DNA from: Toxoplasma gondii ME49
Taxonomy: Eukaryota; Apicomplexa; Conoidasida; Eucoccidiorida; Sarcocystidae
DNA length: 64,000 nucleotides
Assembly (NCBI RefSeq): GCF_000006565.2
Contig: NC_031470.1
Location: 2,172,954 to 2,236,953, forward strand
Direction: 5' to 3'
In this document: one piece after another, positions 45,801-58,500 of the stretch
Layout: the number at the start of each line of letters is the position of its first letter
How positions within the stretch are numbered: position 1 is the stretch's first letter
Made by a program: the position numbers and the translations under genes
Notes under the pieces: model-generated
The model's input: the letters and a program-made list of their open reading frames with translations, nothing else
Told to the model about the DNA's origin: nothing
Database searches by the model: none

Positions 45801-48800
45801 CATGGATGGGGCTGCCCCTCAGGTTCGTCTGACACCTGTGAGAAACCTAGAGAGAAGCTGCGTGCTTCGGACAGAAGCGAGATTCGCTGTTTGTGGCACA
45901 AGAAGCCGACAGATCAGCTCGCGTTGCACATGCAGGGGGCAAAAACAGTTCAGACATGTGCCACATACTCGAGATGGGTTTGTGCGTCTCCCGGACTCAA
46001 ACAGTTCTGTAGTCCTTTGCTATTCGAGCAGACATGCCGTTTAAATCCTCACAGCAGCTTTCTGAAGGCGAGACAGTGTGGGCCTCCACCGGTCTTTCGA
46101 GGAACCGGGGATGTGAGTGCATCTGCGTGACACACCACTGCACACGCGCGTGTCTGCTGTTTCGCTTTTTTTCAGCTGGAAGGAGTGTTTCATCATCTCG
46201 TACGGTGGCCTTCGCGGCGTCATCTGTCTCGCCTTAGGCCTGGTTGTCGAGGCAGATCCTCTCATCTCCCCAACGCTGCGGGAGCACGTCGGAATCTGCG
46301 TGGCAGGCACTGTGATCTTTACGCTTCTCATAAATGGAACGACAGCAGAGCTGGCGTACACGCGTCTGCGGCTGTACCCCATCTCCAAGTATCGCCGAGA
46401 GTATCTGGATTCGGTGTTGGCCTCCATTGATGTCTCGTTCAACCGCAAGAAAAACGAACTGAAGGACTACTGGCTGTTCAGAGGAACAGGTAGCGGGCAA
46501 AGACTTCCCCTCTGTGGTGAAAAAAAAGAACAAGGGTCGTAGCTTCTTCTGAACTCGTGACCTTCTCTAAGTGGATGTGGACCATTTTGAGCACCACGAA
46601 GGTTTTCTAGTCCAGCTTTACGATACGAGAGAGAAACAGTCGTAGTTCTTGCGGGGGGCAGCAGCTGTCCGGAGAAGGTCCACAGGAGACGCCCAATCCG
46701 GTCTTGCCCTTCTCTGTCTCCGTGCACACTTTACTCTGTCTCCCTTCAGACGTGGTTCAAGCGGCGAACGAGGCGCTTCCGCAGTTTTCCAAGGGTCACC
46801 TGGATGTGAATGGAAACCTACATATTCCTACCAAGTCGTTCAGAGAAGTTCTTCGAAACCCTCCGTCGTGCGAGAACTGGAATGTCCAAGCTCAAGTGAC
46901 GGGATTGGCAAAGCTGGAATCGAGAGATTTTGGTGTGCCATCGTAAGTTGGAGCAAAGTGTCTGTCAGGCCGTCCGTGGAAGTGCTCGCATTATTAAACT
47001 GTCAATCGAATTCGGGGACCCCTGCTGGAAGGGCTCTACCTATATCCGTCTATATATATATATATATATAAACATATATATATGAGCGTAAATTTGAATA
47101 GAAGTAATCCATCTATATCAGGCGGAATGTCTTCTATTCGAGAAGGCGCCTTGGGATGGGTGGCGTCCAGCTGTTGACTCTTGACAAATGCTGCGACAGT
47201 TTACTTGATCGCCGCGTGTCTTTTTTGGATGTGGTTTCCAGACAACTCGGCGACTGGACTCATGGACTTGTCTCGACGATCAAGAACGTGAAGCAGCTGA
47301 CCAGCCGCCAGCAGCGTAGCCCAGAGTCTAGGGATGACCAGCACAACCCTGAGGAAGTCACGTTGGTGGATAAGGAGGCAGGGCAGCTCGAGAAGGAAGT
47401 CCACGTCCTCCACATCATGTTCAGTGCGATGAGAGAAGTGAGTCGACAATCTTCCTGCCGGAGACACAGTTTCCTTTCGCCGTGAGAAGCAGTGAAGCGG
47501 ACGGTTTGCAGAGGTGAAAACGATCAATCTTTTTCCATGCGCACCGGGGTGGACCTCTCGTCCTCGATTATTTCCTCCCTTCCTAGAGGGATTGGTCTCC
47601 ACGGTTTTGCTTTGCTTTGGGCGTAAAGTTGTGTCTCTGGGTCCTTCGTGCGACAGATCTCGTTTTCCGTAGATGCGTCACCATCAGCAGCCTCATCTGA
47701 AGCTAGTCAGTGGTCAGTCGCCTGTTGTTTCTTTCTACAGTTGTCTTGCGAGACCACGCAGGATATTTGGGCGCCTGTGGCATCGCTGGTGTGCGCACTA
47801 GGAACTTTTGACCAGTCTGCTTTTTGTCAAAATGTCTCAGGAACATGTGGTTTCGCTGATGTTGTGGATCGACAGTTTTACTCAGGCATGTACAAGCGGT
47901 CAAACATTGGCGGAACAGCATGCTTGCTTCTCACGTCGACTGTTGACAAATGCCACTCTCATCTCGACGCTCAGCTTCACGATATGACTGTAAGCGGAGC
48001 TGTTCATTTCTATACCGCTGTGAACCTTGAGTTCCAACCAAGATGCCGAGTATCGTTCTTGTCTTTCTATATTTCGTGGATCTTGCGATAAGAAACGAGG
48101 TAGAACGGCTCTAGCACCACGAGTGCCTCGGTTCCAGAATCTGTCTCGATCAGGCTGTGTCCTCCTCAGAAGATGCTCCAGCGCATGGCGGACTTGTTGA
48201 ATGCTATAAGATGAGATTCCTTTCTTAAAATTTCCTCTGAAGTGCCGACTCTACAGATGTTGCTGACGCTTTACTGCAAGTTTCGTTGTGGGGGACCGCT
48301 TCAAAAGTTTGGCCTTCGTTGACCGGACAAACATCCGGTGCAGCGTGTGGGAGAATCTCGGATGGTCGCAAGCTTCGGTTCGTGGCAGAAGCGTTTTGGA
48401 ACTTGTTTTGCTTTTCAGACGAATAAAAAGTCCCGGAAGAACGCGAATAACACAAATGTCTTTTCCTTCGAATGGGAAGTTCTCCTGGCTTCCCTTAGAA
48501 CGCGTTACGGCTTGTGGAAGTGTCTCAACGCGATGCCTTGCGACGCATTCGACCTCCTCAAGTCCTACCTGATCTCCATTATCGAGACGCTTTACGCTGT
48601 GGTCGAGGCCCACGAGTTCGTGAATCAGTCTAACCGGAAAGAAATGGAAGAGCTCATCAGTCAGGCGACGCTGTAGGTCACTTTCATCCGAGATAAATAC
48701 GCAGTCTACGGATGGTAGATACTATATATACGTGTACGCATTTCTGGCTCTGCTCATATCAACGTATAGGTGTTCGTAACTTCGAAATGAGAAGACGCGC

Positions 48801-49502
48801 TGAAGACAATCGACGCGCAACTACAGACTATAGGACCCGACCAGTTCGTGCTGGGAGTTTGCACTGTCGCGCTTCCCCGACGAGAGGGACGGAGGGGAGA
48901 CAAGCCAGGCATACCGCGGTGGCATTCAAAATGTCTGTACCGTTTGACGGAGAGACATTTGCAGGTGCGCTTCTGGCCAGTTTTTCTTTTTCGTGGTAAT
49001 GTTGGCTCCTTTCTTCTCTGCAGGATGCCTTCGGACGACGTTGTCACATCCGCGAAAGAACTGCTGGAGAAATTGAGGAACACTTTCCCAGTCGCCTTCT
49101 CACAGTGTCTTGTTATTATCGCCGCACATATGCTTCTCAACGCGAAGCAAAAGGTACGCGGTAGACTGACGTCAGAACGGATACGTGGTGATGTTCCTTC
49201 ATGAAACGACCAACCAGCACAGATAGTAGACTACGGCCGAGTGCAAGCAAAAGGGTGCTCGATCCTCCTATTACCGCGCTGTATCGAGTTCAGTGAGCTG
49301 CACACAGCTGAGCAGAACGTTGGAGGCTGATACGCAATATCTTAAGGTGGAACATAATATGCTGGGCTCCTCTACTTTATGTGCTACACCGCAGGTGCTC
49401 GACGAAGAAATTGAACGAGGCTTGGTCTTCCCGGAAGATGCCGACAAACTAAATGAGGCCCTTATTGAACAACGCATGATGCTTGAGCGAATCATCCGAT
49501 GA
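42861..49502 (+). CDS. NHE: Na+/H+ exchanger of the CPA1 family (SOS1-like) with cytosolic C-terminal tail
   Basis: Twelve exons: 42861-43092, 43534-43730, 44060-44286, 45033-45369, 45653-45822, 46176-46489, 46750-46942, 47242-47437, 47876-47989, 48419-48672, 49024-49153 and 49395-49502, giving 823 residues. The membrane part (residues about 40-480) shows the exchanger hallmarks: ATDPVAVIACLRALG (Asp179), DGESLLNDGSAVVFFEVF with the Asn207-Asp208 ion-binding pair, ADHFLHVSGVLAVVTLGIF, and SYGGLRGVICLALGLVVEA with Arg401. It exchanges Na+ or K+ for H+ across a membrane; Asn-Asp marks the electroneutral CPA1 type. The tail (about 500-823) resembles the helical cytosolic tail of SOS1 (YSGMYKRSNIGGTAC, then WEVLLASLRTRYG). 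T. gondii has several NHEs; which paralogue this is was not decided. The least certain exon edges are at 47876 and 48419, both placed by phase and similarity. The ATG at 42861 leads directly into MSAHTETMTLG. Confidence 0.92.
47047..47090. repeat. Short TA microsatellite in NHE intron 7
   Basis: (TA)n with an AAACA interruption between the exons ending at 46942 and starting at 47242. It is the only clear TA repeat between about 31 and 49 kb. Confidence 0.85.
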
Positions 49503-51058
49503 GGCAGAGATGGTTCACCACGCCTGTCGCGTATACGTATATGTGCGCATGCGTGAATGTTCTCATGCGATTTCGCCGTTGTTCCCTATATATATATATA
49601 TATGCAGGAAGTGACACCTATAAGCTCCTGAGCAGTAAAGCGAAAGCTCATTCAAAATCGCTCTTTCCGAGTACTGCAAATTTTGTTATTGCGTTAGTTC
49701 GCCGTTCAATGCGGATCTAAGTAGATCCACTGAACCCTCAATCGTTTTTTTCTCTCAGCGATGAGAGGACTGGTGCGCTCGATCCATCGCTTTCCTGTGA
49801 AGGACGACCGTAAACATTCAAGACAAAAACCAATTCGTTTATGCTCACCTAGAGTGCCCAGTATTGCGGAGCCAACATTGGTTTTTGACCGACTGTGTGA
49901 GTAGTATCGACGACGAGTCGGACTGCGCGCCTCGATTTTGGATTTCCTTGTTTCTAGGAACCATACTTAAAGCACAAACGGTGGAGCAGAGAGAGCAGTT
50001 GAAGGGCCGAATGCTGCTTCGTTCTCGACTGACGACATAAAGCGCGTGTTTAAATGATGGCAGTCGAAAAATCTACCTTCAGACTAACGACTGACGCAGT
50101 GTTACACGAGCAAACTGCTCGACGTGGAGGGACAGAGGAAGAAGTGAAGCTCTCTTACACGAGACAGATTCTTTGCAATAGTAAAAGACACTGATGAACT
50201 CACTGTCTAGGACAGTATCCACCGCTGTCGTTTAGCCTACCAAGTTGAAACAGACTGCGCCTTTTCTGTTTCGGCAGATTTCTCTGTCCAGCCGTCAGCT
50301 CTCAGACACGTTCCTATGCTTGAACCGAAGCTTGAAGAGGGGCGACATCGTTTCTGTCCAATTCGGATAGGTCCCATTGCTGTATGAAATACGGATGCCT
50401 GAGCAAGCAAACTACCAGCCGCACCAATATCACGCGGCAGGGCTGTTTTCAGGGGAGACCATCACTTGCCGGAGGACGGGAAAACGTTTGTTCCTCTCCT
50501 GCATGTGCTAACTCGCTTTCTCGGCCGCCTGCCGCTGTTGAGAACTGCTGTTCCAGCAGACGTCAGGGCAACATTACTGGGCCGAATCCTTGCGACATGC
50601 CCGTGAGAGCCACTCGGGCGTTGCCCTGAACAATTCGAAGCGTCTGGTGTCGTGTTCTGGACTGCTGTGTGTGTTAGGCCTGTGAACGCGACGAATCCTA
50701 CGAGCTCCTGTGCAGGTGTGCATGCTCTTTCCTGTTGTTTAGAGGCTGTGCAACTAAGAGTGTTTGGGATAACGTTTTAAGGTATTTAAGGAGACAGGAC
50801 TGTTTGTTCACTCTTGCAAGCGTCCGTACACACCGCCCCAGAAAGTCTCCTTCACACCCCAGAGTGTAGCAGAGACAACTGACTTTCTCCCCAAGTTGAC
50901 CATCCACCCCAGACTTCGGTCAGTGAGAGAAGCGCATAGCCGCCCTCTCGTTCCCCTGCGTCGATTTCGCCTTTCGGCTTTTTTCTGAGCGCAGGAACCG
51001 TAGGATCGACGAAAACGGCTACGACGTCTGCTCTTTCCGGAGCCCGCTCGGGTGACGC
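49503..51058. other. Convergent 3' spacer between NHE and RPL17
   Basis: About 1.6 kb containing both 3' UTRs, with a short (TA)n at about 49587-49606. No coding signal is recognised. Confidence 0.6.
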
Positions 51059-53325
51059 TTAGTTGCTGCCGCCTCCCACTCTCACGCGGCTGCGCGCCAA
51101 GGCCTTCTTGGTGAGGCGAATGGTCTTCGCCTTGACGCCTTCAACGGACGGCTTCTCCACGGCCTGCTCTTGCTCGCGCAGGATAACCTCGATGTGACAC
51201 GGCTGGGACATGTATGGGTTGATGCGGCCGTGAGCGCGGTAGGTCCTGCGGCGACCTTTCGGCGCCCGGTTCACTTGGATGTGCTCAATCACGAGGTTGT
51301 CCACGTCCAGGTTCTTCATCTGCACAAGTGCACAGAGACGAGAAGACACTTGGCGCATTTGAAGGCCCTGGCAAATACTCGGTTCACGCAACGCAACCGG
51401 CGAACGACTGGGGCGCGCGCCTAACCACCTTCGAAGACAGCAACGACTTGAGACGCAAGGACAGAACATGCGTTACGAAGCAGAAGTTCCTGATCGCGAG
51501 TCGAAAACTACAGGAAGCGCACTGCGGCGCCAGATACGCATTCTTCAAGCGAGAGAGCAGACGTATCCACCCTGTGTCGGAACTTGACGACTCAGTCACA
51601 AGCTACTCGTTGCTCGCGACTCAGCCACCAGCACAAACTACAGTTTCGTGTCTGCCGCATCCCCGAACTACGAGGGAACAAGTGAGTGATAGAATACGCA
51701 CCTCAGCGTTGGACTCGGCGTTTCTGAGCAGGTCCAAGACGAACTTGCAGGACTTGACTGGCCACCGCCCTTGGGTGTGCTTGAACTCCTTGGCTTGAGC
51801 CTTGCGGCCGATGCAGCCGGTGAACTTTCTGAACGGAACGCACCTCTTTTTCTCCATAACATCTTCGAGGAACTTCTTGGCGGCAGAAAGCTTCATCGGG
51901 TTGCCCTTCTTGTCCTTCTTGATGGCCTGAACCGTCGCGTGCGTGTTCTGCACCCCAAGACATAGGCCAGCAACCGCGTCAAGATGACACAACGCCCCGG
52001 TGGAAAGAGGGCGGGAAACAAGCAGCCTCGACGCTGACACCGCCTTTGTTTGGAACTAAATGCTTGCTCCACTGCGGGGCGCGCGTATTCAACATGCAGA
52101 AGCAGCAAGGGGCAACCCGCACAGAGCGGCAGAGACCGACGGAAAAGAGTGGAATTGTCCCCACCCTGACGAGCGAGCGAGGAAAACTCCTGACATGCCA
52201 CTGTGCAGTTGTGGTGCCGCAGCAGGATGTCCTCATGGTTACAGCCATTGACTCCCGAATCCTCCTCAACGCATGATTCCCCACGCATTTTCCTGACGTT
52301 CTCACTTGCAACTGTCTCACACTCTGGAAGCAGTTCGCTTACCTTAAAGTGGACACGCAAGTCCTGGCCAAATGCCTTGCAGCCTGAAATGGCAAAACAA
52401 CAGGGACAGAGCGGAACATTTACCGCAGAATATCATTCACCTGACCAACATCGGGTCGTGAACCATACCACGCACTGCGTTCCATTTGCCATACGAGCCA
52501 TGACTCCCCGTTTTTACGTATAGGGGAGAATCCCAACTATTCCCCGGTGTACATACACCCAAGCATGGCCTGTCCCGAGGCCAAAACGGACAGCGGAGGT
52601 CACAGACCGTTCCACATAGTTTCGGTCCGCGCAGATGCAAGCCAGCGCCTGCAGAATACATCTTGTCACCGATTCAGGTATGAGAACAGCTTCGCTTCTG
52701 CTTTGTAACGCGTAGAACCTGGGACTGGCACTCTTCATTCACCACGGCGCAATGGCACCGCTGCCAGACGTCCGCGGATACATGACAGACTTTTGACACA
52801 CGGCTCCCTGGATCACGGAAAGGGACGACAGCAGCCGCCACATCCCACATTTGTGAAAGAAACGGAGACTTTCCCCCGTCATTTCTCTGTCTTCCTCACA
52901 AACGAAATTCGGCTCCCGCCTGACACATGACCCTCCTCGGTTGTTCAGGGCGTCCCCCGAGAGACTCTGCTAAGCGTGGCAACCCATTTGAAGCCGATTT
53001 TTTTCTGTTTTGAACAAAAAACAGTAGTCGCGGAAAACAAGAACAAGGTGAGACTGACTGGCCCCCTTGCCAACCGCTGGCGCAGTCCCAAAACAGGAAC
53101 AATCCACGGAGTGCGCCCAACCGCAGATGACGCTGAAGAATCAGGTTTTCTTGGTCACGCGGAGATGTTCTGTCAGAGAAAACAGACGGGAGGGCAAGCT
53201 GGAGAAGGGCTGTTTCCCATGCTCCCCTGCTGCCTCTCGCCTGTTTGCTGCATGTTGGCAACACGAGCAGAGAGGAAAAACTCACATTTGTTTTCGTTGG
53301 ACGGCTCCTTCGCGTACTTCACCAT
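51059..53325 (-). CDS. RPL17: Cytosolic 60S ribosomal protein L17 (uL22)
   Basis: Four minus-strand exons, 53286-53325, 52343-52383, 51702-51947 and 51059-51319, join in frame to 195 residues. The start [13 protein letters not shown] is followed by [83 protein letters not shown] and [18 protein letters not shown]. These match eukaryotic L17 almost word for word in the conserved globular domain and the beta-hairpin that lines the exit tunnel. Human L17 has 184 residues, so the length is normal. The first two exons are only 40 and 41 bp, as in many coccidian ribosomal genes. The Arg/Lys-rich end ([11 protein letters not shown]) is lineage-specific. Confidence 0.97.
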
Positions 53326-55591
53326 CTTCGCTACCTTGTGGGCAAAGGAGCTGAAAATTGGGGAGAGGGGCGTGAAGATGGGAAGAAAAAACGCAGAAAA
53401 ACGTAGATGTTCGGTAAAAAAATCGTCGCAGCGCAGCCTCTTTCTCCACAAACGTGAAGACGCGTCCCCACTTCCCCTCTTTATTTCGCTGTTCCAACGC
53501 GTGCAGCGTAGCCTCTCCTCTCTGCCCACACAGTTGCTCTCGGAGAAACGTCTCCCGTCTCTCAGACGTCGGCCCGCGCATGCAGTGAAGGCTGTTCCAA
53601 TGCTCCCGCGAACATGGTTGACGGCGTCGGTGCATGCCCCTCACTGGGGGAAAATGCACAAGTCCACCTGTTTTCTGTTTCACAATTTACCTAAGTGGCC
53701 CACAAAAACTCTTAGAACGCTCTGCAAATCTCTGTAAACTTCCCCACTCAGTTCTACACGAATTTCGCTTACCCCACAGACGACGGCACAATTCTCCAGA
53801 GCGGAGGCCTAACAGCGACTCGAAAGGTGAACCTGCGGGTGGCCACTGTTGAGTGAGCTGAAATTGAGGCTGGTGGAGAGTCAAGCCTTAAAAGGCGATG
53901 TGGTAGCAAATGGTGAATCTCCGTGAACACTTGACAGCCACGGGGTCGCGGCCGCTGAAAGCCTTCGACTTGGCGACAAGCTTTTAAAACCGGCTTGCGA
54001 ACTGAGGGGACCAAGCAACGCTCAGAGGTAGAAATCATCCATATGCTGCGATCTACCGTGTCTTCGCTCTCTGGATGCTTGCCTGCTGATTCGCCGAGCA
54101 TAAACTGGTCGAAAACAATAATGGTGGACGCTTTCAGTTCTAAGGGATTACGAGGGTTGCTTCTTCTTGTTCTGTGCTGAATCAGAATTTGACCAGCGTC
54201 GTTAAGCGCCGTTTCGAATTCAACGTACCGACTCTCTCCTTTCCGATGGTGATCCCCCGGAAGTAGCAGTAGTCGTACAGATGCTCCGGTTGAGGGCCAG
54301 TGTGCAAAACAACACGCTAGGCTGTCGTTTACAGTGGCGCGACGTTACCTCGACAAGGAAGATCATGACGACTCTCGTCTTTCGCTTTGATACGGAGGAG
54401 ACAAATCCTTTCGAAGGAAACTGTACAATCTCTGTTTATTGTTTTTCGCTACGCACCTCGTCTACCAGCCGGCAACGCACAAGAAGGTATTTTTAGTCTT
54501 GCGTATCGGATGATTTTCTGATTCGACTCACAGTGTAGAAAGCGTACCGACAGTCTACCCCGATTTTAGCCATGAAACCAGAAACCAGTTGTAGGGCAGC
54601 AAGATTTGCGGTTTTGCTTGCCTCCTGGTTTGGTAACTTTTAAATGATAGCGAAGTGGAGGGGGCGTATTGGTTGCGTACATCGCTACCAGGTCGCGAGG
54701 GTGTGATGCTGCTCCCTGCAGTTCGTCTCATTTCTCATATGAACTGCTGCTTGCTCAAGCTTTTCAAGTTATCGGCCAGCCGTCCGATCGCCAGGATTCG
54801 AAACGCGTGACGCAGCCCCTCGTGGGTGCATCGGTCGTCTCAGCTCATGCCACAGTTACCCAACTAGCTGATTGGCCTCCACGGAAGGTTTTAGTCTGTG
54901 CAGAACGTTGGATCCCTGCTTAGGTTCGAACACTCTGGGGAACGAAAACGGCTATGACACTGCCACTGCGCACTCTTCGGCAATCTTTCGCATCCGTTCA
55001 TCTGCCGGACAGCTTCGAAAAAACTACGGAGAGACAACAAAAGGCATTTGACAAAAGGCGATACTGTGCCAACAAAAAATGTGTGGAAGCGCTTCGAGAA
55101 AGACACACCGCCCAGCAGTCCCCGCACACAGGACTGGAACTGGCGTGAAGGTGGGCGAACGAGCGACCGGGAAACGTTTGTCTCTTCACCCACGCCTTGA
55201 GACTCCACACACGAGCAGAAAAAAAACATGCGTCAGATGAATGTGGAACTCTAGCCTGCCAGTAGTTGACCATGCGCGCATCGACGCGCGTAACGGTAAA
55301 ACACGCAACGGTAAAAAAAGCGAAGAACTCGAGCCATCCGATTGAGGGCTTCATCTTTTCTCCACGGGGAAAACAGAATCGCGAGGTTTTCTCGATTGAC
55401 ACAAATGACATTCCGACTCTCTTCTCCAAAGGGCGTCACAGTCCAGCGCTCCTGCCTTCCGCACTGAGCACTCATATCTTTGGCGCCGTTGTCCATCGAC
55501 TTCCCGCAGGAGCGTAACACAGCCGGAAGGTGACTATCCCAAGCAGTCGCGCGAGTCTTCCATCTCCTGGAACACTGTGCCTCTTGAGACA
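53326..55591. other. Spacer between RPL17 start and PIG-C stop
   Basis: About 2.3 kb. Because both genes run leftward, it holds the RPL17 promoter and 5' UTR on the left and the PIG-C 3' UTR on the right. Several short frames occur on both strands, none with a recognisable motif. Confidence 0.55.
53577..53584 (-). promoter_or_regulatory. TGCATGCG element upstream of RPL17
   Basis: On the minus strand this reads TGCATGCG, matching the YGCATGCR motif (TRP-2) described at T. gondii ribosomal protein promoters. It lies about 250 bp upstream of the RPL17 start codon. The TRP-1 partner motif was not seen. The 8-mer is common in this genome, so the assignment rests on position. Confidence 0.4.
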
Positions 55592-58500
55592 TCACGCGTA
55601 GTTTGGAACCTCCGCCACGTCCCACGGACCTTTGATCTCACTGAAAAGAACAGAGCGTCACACCAAACGCTTGAGGGCATGCCTTCACAGCTAGGGAACA
55701 TGTTCACGAGCGCTTCTCCCTCTCTATCATCACGCACCGCAGTCCAAAAACATGTCCGACAGCCTCCTCGTCACACATCCACAACAACATGCAGGATGAG
55801 TCAACGAACCACAACCTAGCGAACAAATACCTTTCTCACAGATGGTCACTTGGATCTGGTCATACTGCCACCCTCTGAGCAGCGTCTGTTCTCTCTCGCT
55901 GTTGATACGGAAGATCACAGTACTCCATAGAACACAACGGAAAAACACAACGACCATCGAATTCCATCGCCATTGAATCTACGCCCAATATGCACTTCTC
56001 CCAAATCGTATCCCTGCTCCGAAGCAACACAGCGGAATCCGAAGGCAGTTCCTCTTCATCGAAACCAGCAGGCGGCTGTAAACCAGAAGGACCACAGGCT
56101 TCGCAACTGATCGCAAACTGCTTCCATGCGTCTGCTCCACCACAACAGGTGGAAGCGGGGGGTTAAAGATGGCGAAAGTGTGTCTCGAATGTATCCGGAT
56201 CCACAGCCGCAGGCTCTGCTGGGGTGGATCTGTGGGAAGCCGAAGGGAAGTTCACGAGTCTTTCTTCGAAGTACCTCTTTCGAAAGCGTCAAGAGCGAGT
56301 GTCATGTTTCTCCTCTGCCATGTCATCCACTTACTGTTTGTACTTTTGCGAGCTGATCAGCCAGTAGGGCCCCACGAAAGTGATGAAGACAATCCTGGAA
56401 GTTCCAGCAAACACACCCGCAGTCCATCCACATGGAGCCGCTTGGCGTTCCCAAATGCGTCCTGATCCCTGCTGACGCGCTTCCTCAGCTCCCAGCTTTC
56501 TGTCGCCTAGCAACCTCCACTTCTCTCGCAAGTTACACATCCGCAATCTCGTGAGAAAAACGACTCTCTATCAAGACGAAACGGAACCAAGTCTGTCACT
56601 GTGTCTGAAGCCAATTCCTCCCGTGCTAAAACATGTCCGCGAGAAAGCGTCTGCAGCTGTGAGTCACGCCTCCAATCTTCCCGTCCCCCGTGACCCAGTT
56701 CTCCTTCTACATGTATTTGCATATACAAACATACATAAATATACAAATAAATACATATATATATATATATACATACATACAAATATAATATATACAAATA
56801 TATATTATATATACAGATATGGGGATATATATATATATATATATATAAACACACACACTAACTCTGTTCGGCAATGCTGTTAACGGTCGCGAAAACAGAT
56901 GCCTGGCAATTTAGGGGGAACACACGGCGGCAGACTTGCTTGCACGCGAAACCTCGAAAACGGCGGTCGGCGGAACCGCATCAGTGCTACAGAGGGAGAG
57001 AAGCGAGTCTGAGGCTTACGAAAAAAGAAAAAGAAGAACGATGCTAGCGGGGGCTTCCAGACTGAGCAGCAGTGCGGTGGAGAGGACGAGCGTCGGCGTA
57101 AAAACGTGGACAAACGCCCATGGATACTTTTGCTGCGCAGACACCCGCGACAAGGAAAATCCAACCTCTGCACTTGAGCAGCGCTGCTGCGAGCACAACT
57201 CTTTGCATTTCTTAGAAAGCTCGACACACAGTGCGTTCCAGTTGGCGCTACTATGCCTGAATCGCCCTCTACCTAGGGGACGGCGCATGCAGCAAGACTT
57301 CTGTCCGTCCTGAGACCCAAGAGGCTTCAGCGATTTTGCGTGATCTTCTCACCCACAGAATGCGCCTCGCCATGGGGCTGATGGTGAAGATCCTGAGCAG
57401 ACGGAGGAAAGAACGCACGAGGACAGTTGCGTCAAGTCTTCGTTGCACCAGACGGGGACCATGGAAACGAAGGAGCCAAGGATTTACAGGAAGTGAAAGC
57501 GACTCTCTCCAGCTCGTCGCGCGTCACTTTTCAACGTACGAATCACGAATAGGAGCCCGCAGGCAGTCCCCTGCGTCTCCTACCTGCAGTGAGAAGACTC
57601 TGGCTTCTTCTGCATACACACCACCCATCTCTCCATCTGTCTGCGTGATCGGCAGCTGCCAGACACCACAAGTTCGTCTTGGCTTTTTTCTGTGCGTCCC
57701 AATCTTCTCCCCCACTGGTGCGTCTGCGAGATGAGGCCCCATTTTCTCGCGGTGTGACCTCACCTAGTCGGCGATGCCGATGTTCTGTACGACTTATGGA
57801 GTTTCACACGAAAACCTAAACCGAGGACGACAAAGCAACTCGCCTTTTAGAAGAAAGATTCCTTTCGCTTACTCAATTCCAAAGATCAACACCGCAAAAA
57901 CTTCTGTTGAAGAGGAGAGCCGCGAGGCGAGCACGACGTTGGCCAGCAGCGCGGCATTTATGCTCATCGCCCGCTGCAGAGACTCATCGACTTTGTCTGG
58001 ATTTCTGCATGCATTGGCAACAGCAATCGGCCGCAAAAACGGAGACTGCAGGTCCCAATCTGTAGGTGCGCAGAGAATGCCAGGAAACCTGCGACAGATC
58101 GTGGCTCGTGAAAACGAACCAGCGAAGGTCACCGGAGTGTCGACGTTTCCTGGAAGCATGCGTCGCCGCGTCTGCATGCATGGGCCGCGGGCTCTCTGCG
58201 GAGCGACAGGCTCACAGGACAATGGATCTCTCCTCCTTGGTTGTCTCCCCACAATGCTGTCCTGAGAGTTTCTCTCTCTCGAACCACTGTTTCTCAAAGA
58301 AGCGCACAGACGACTCACCACCCGCGCGCTCACCGGTAGATATAGGAGTAGTCCGTCAACGCAGTGTGGACCAGGAGGCTCACTGCAGACAGAACGAGAG
58401 AGAAGACAGTTGACGACGAGTCCGTGAGACAACTGGCACAAGTCAAGTACCCCCGCATGGCTCGAGAGACGCGAAAAAAGTATGTCGAAAACTGTGGTAC

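Noticed and set aside
55831..55874. Candidate PIG-C exon reading GWQYDQIQVTICEK on the minus strand
   Set aside because: It has an acceptor and a donor and a tempting Gly-Trp, but its 44 bp would shift the frame into the last exon. The direct join 56335 to 55640 gives the true EIKGPWDVAEV ending.
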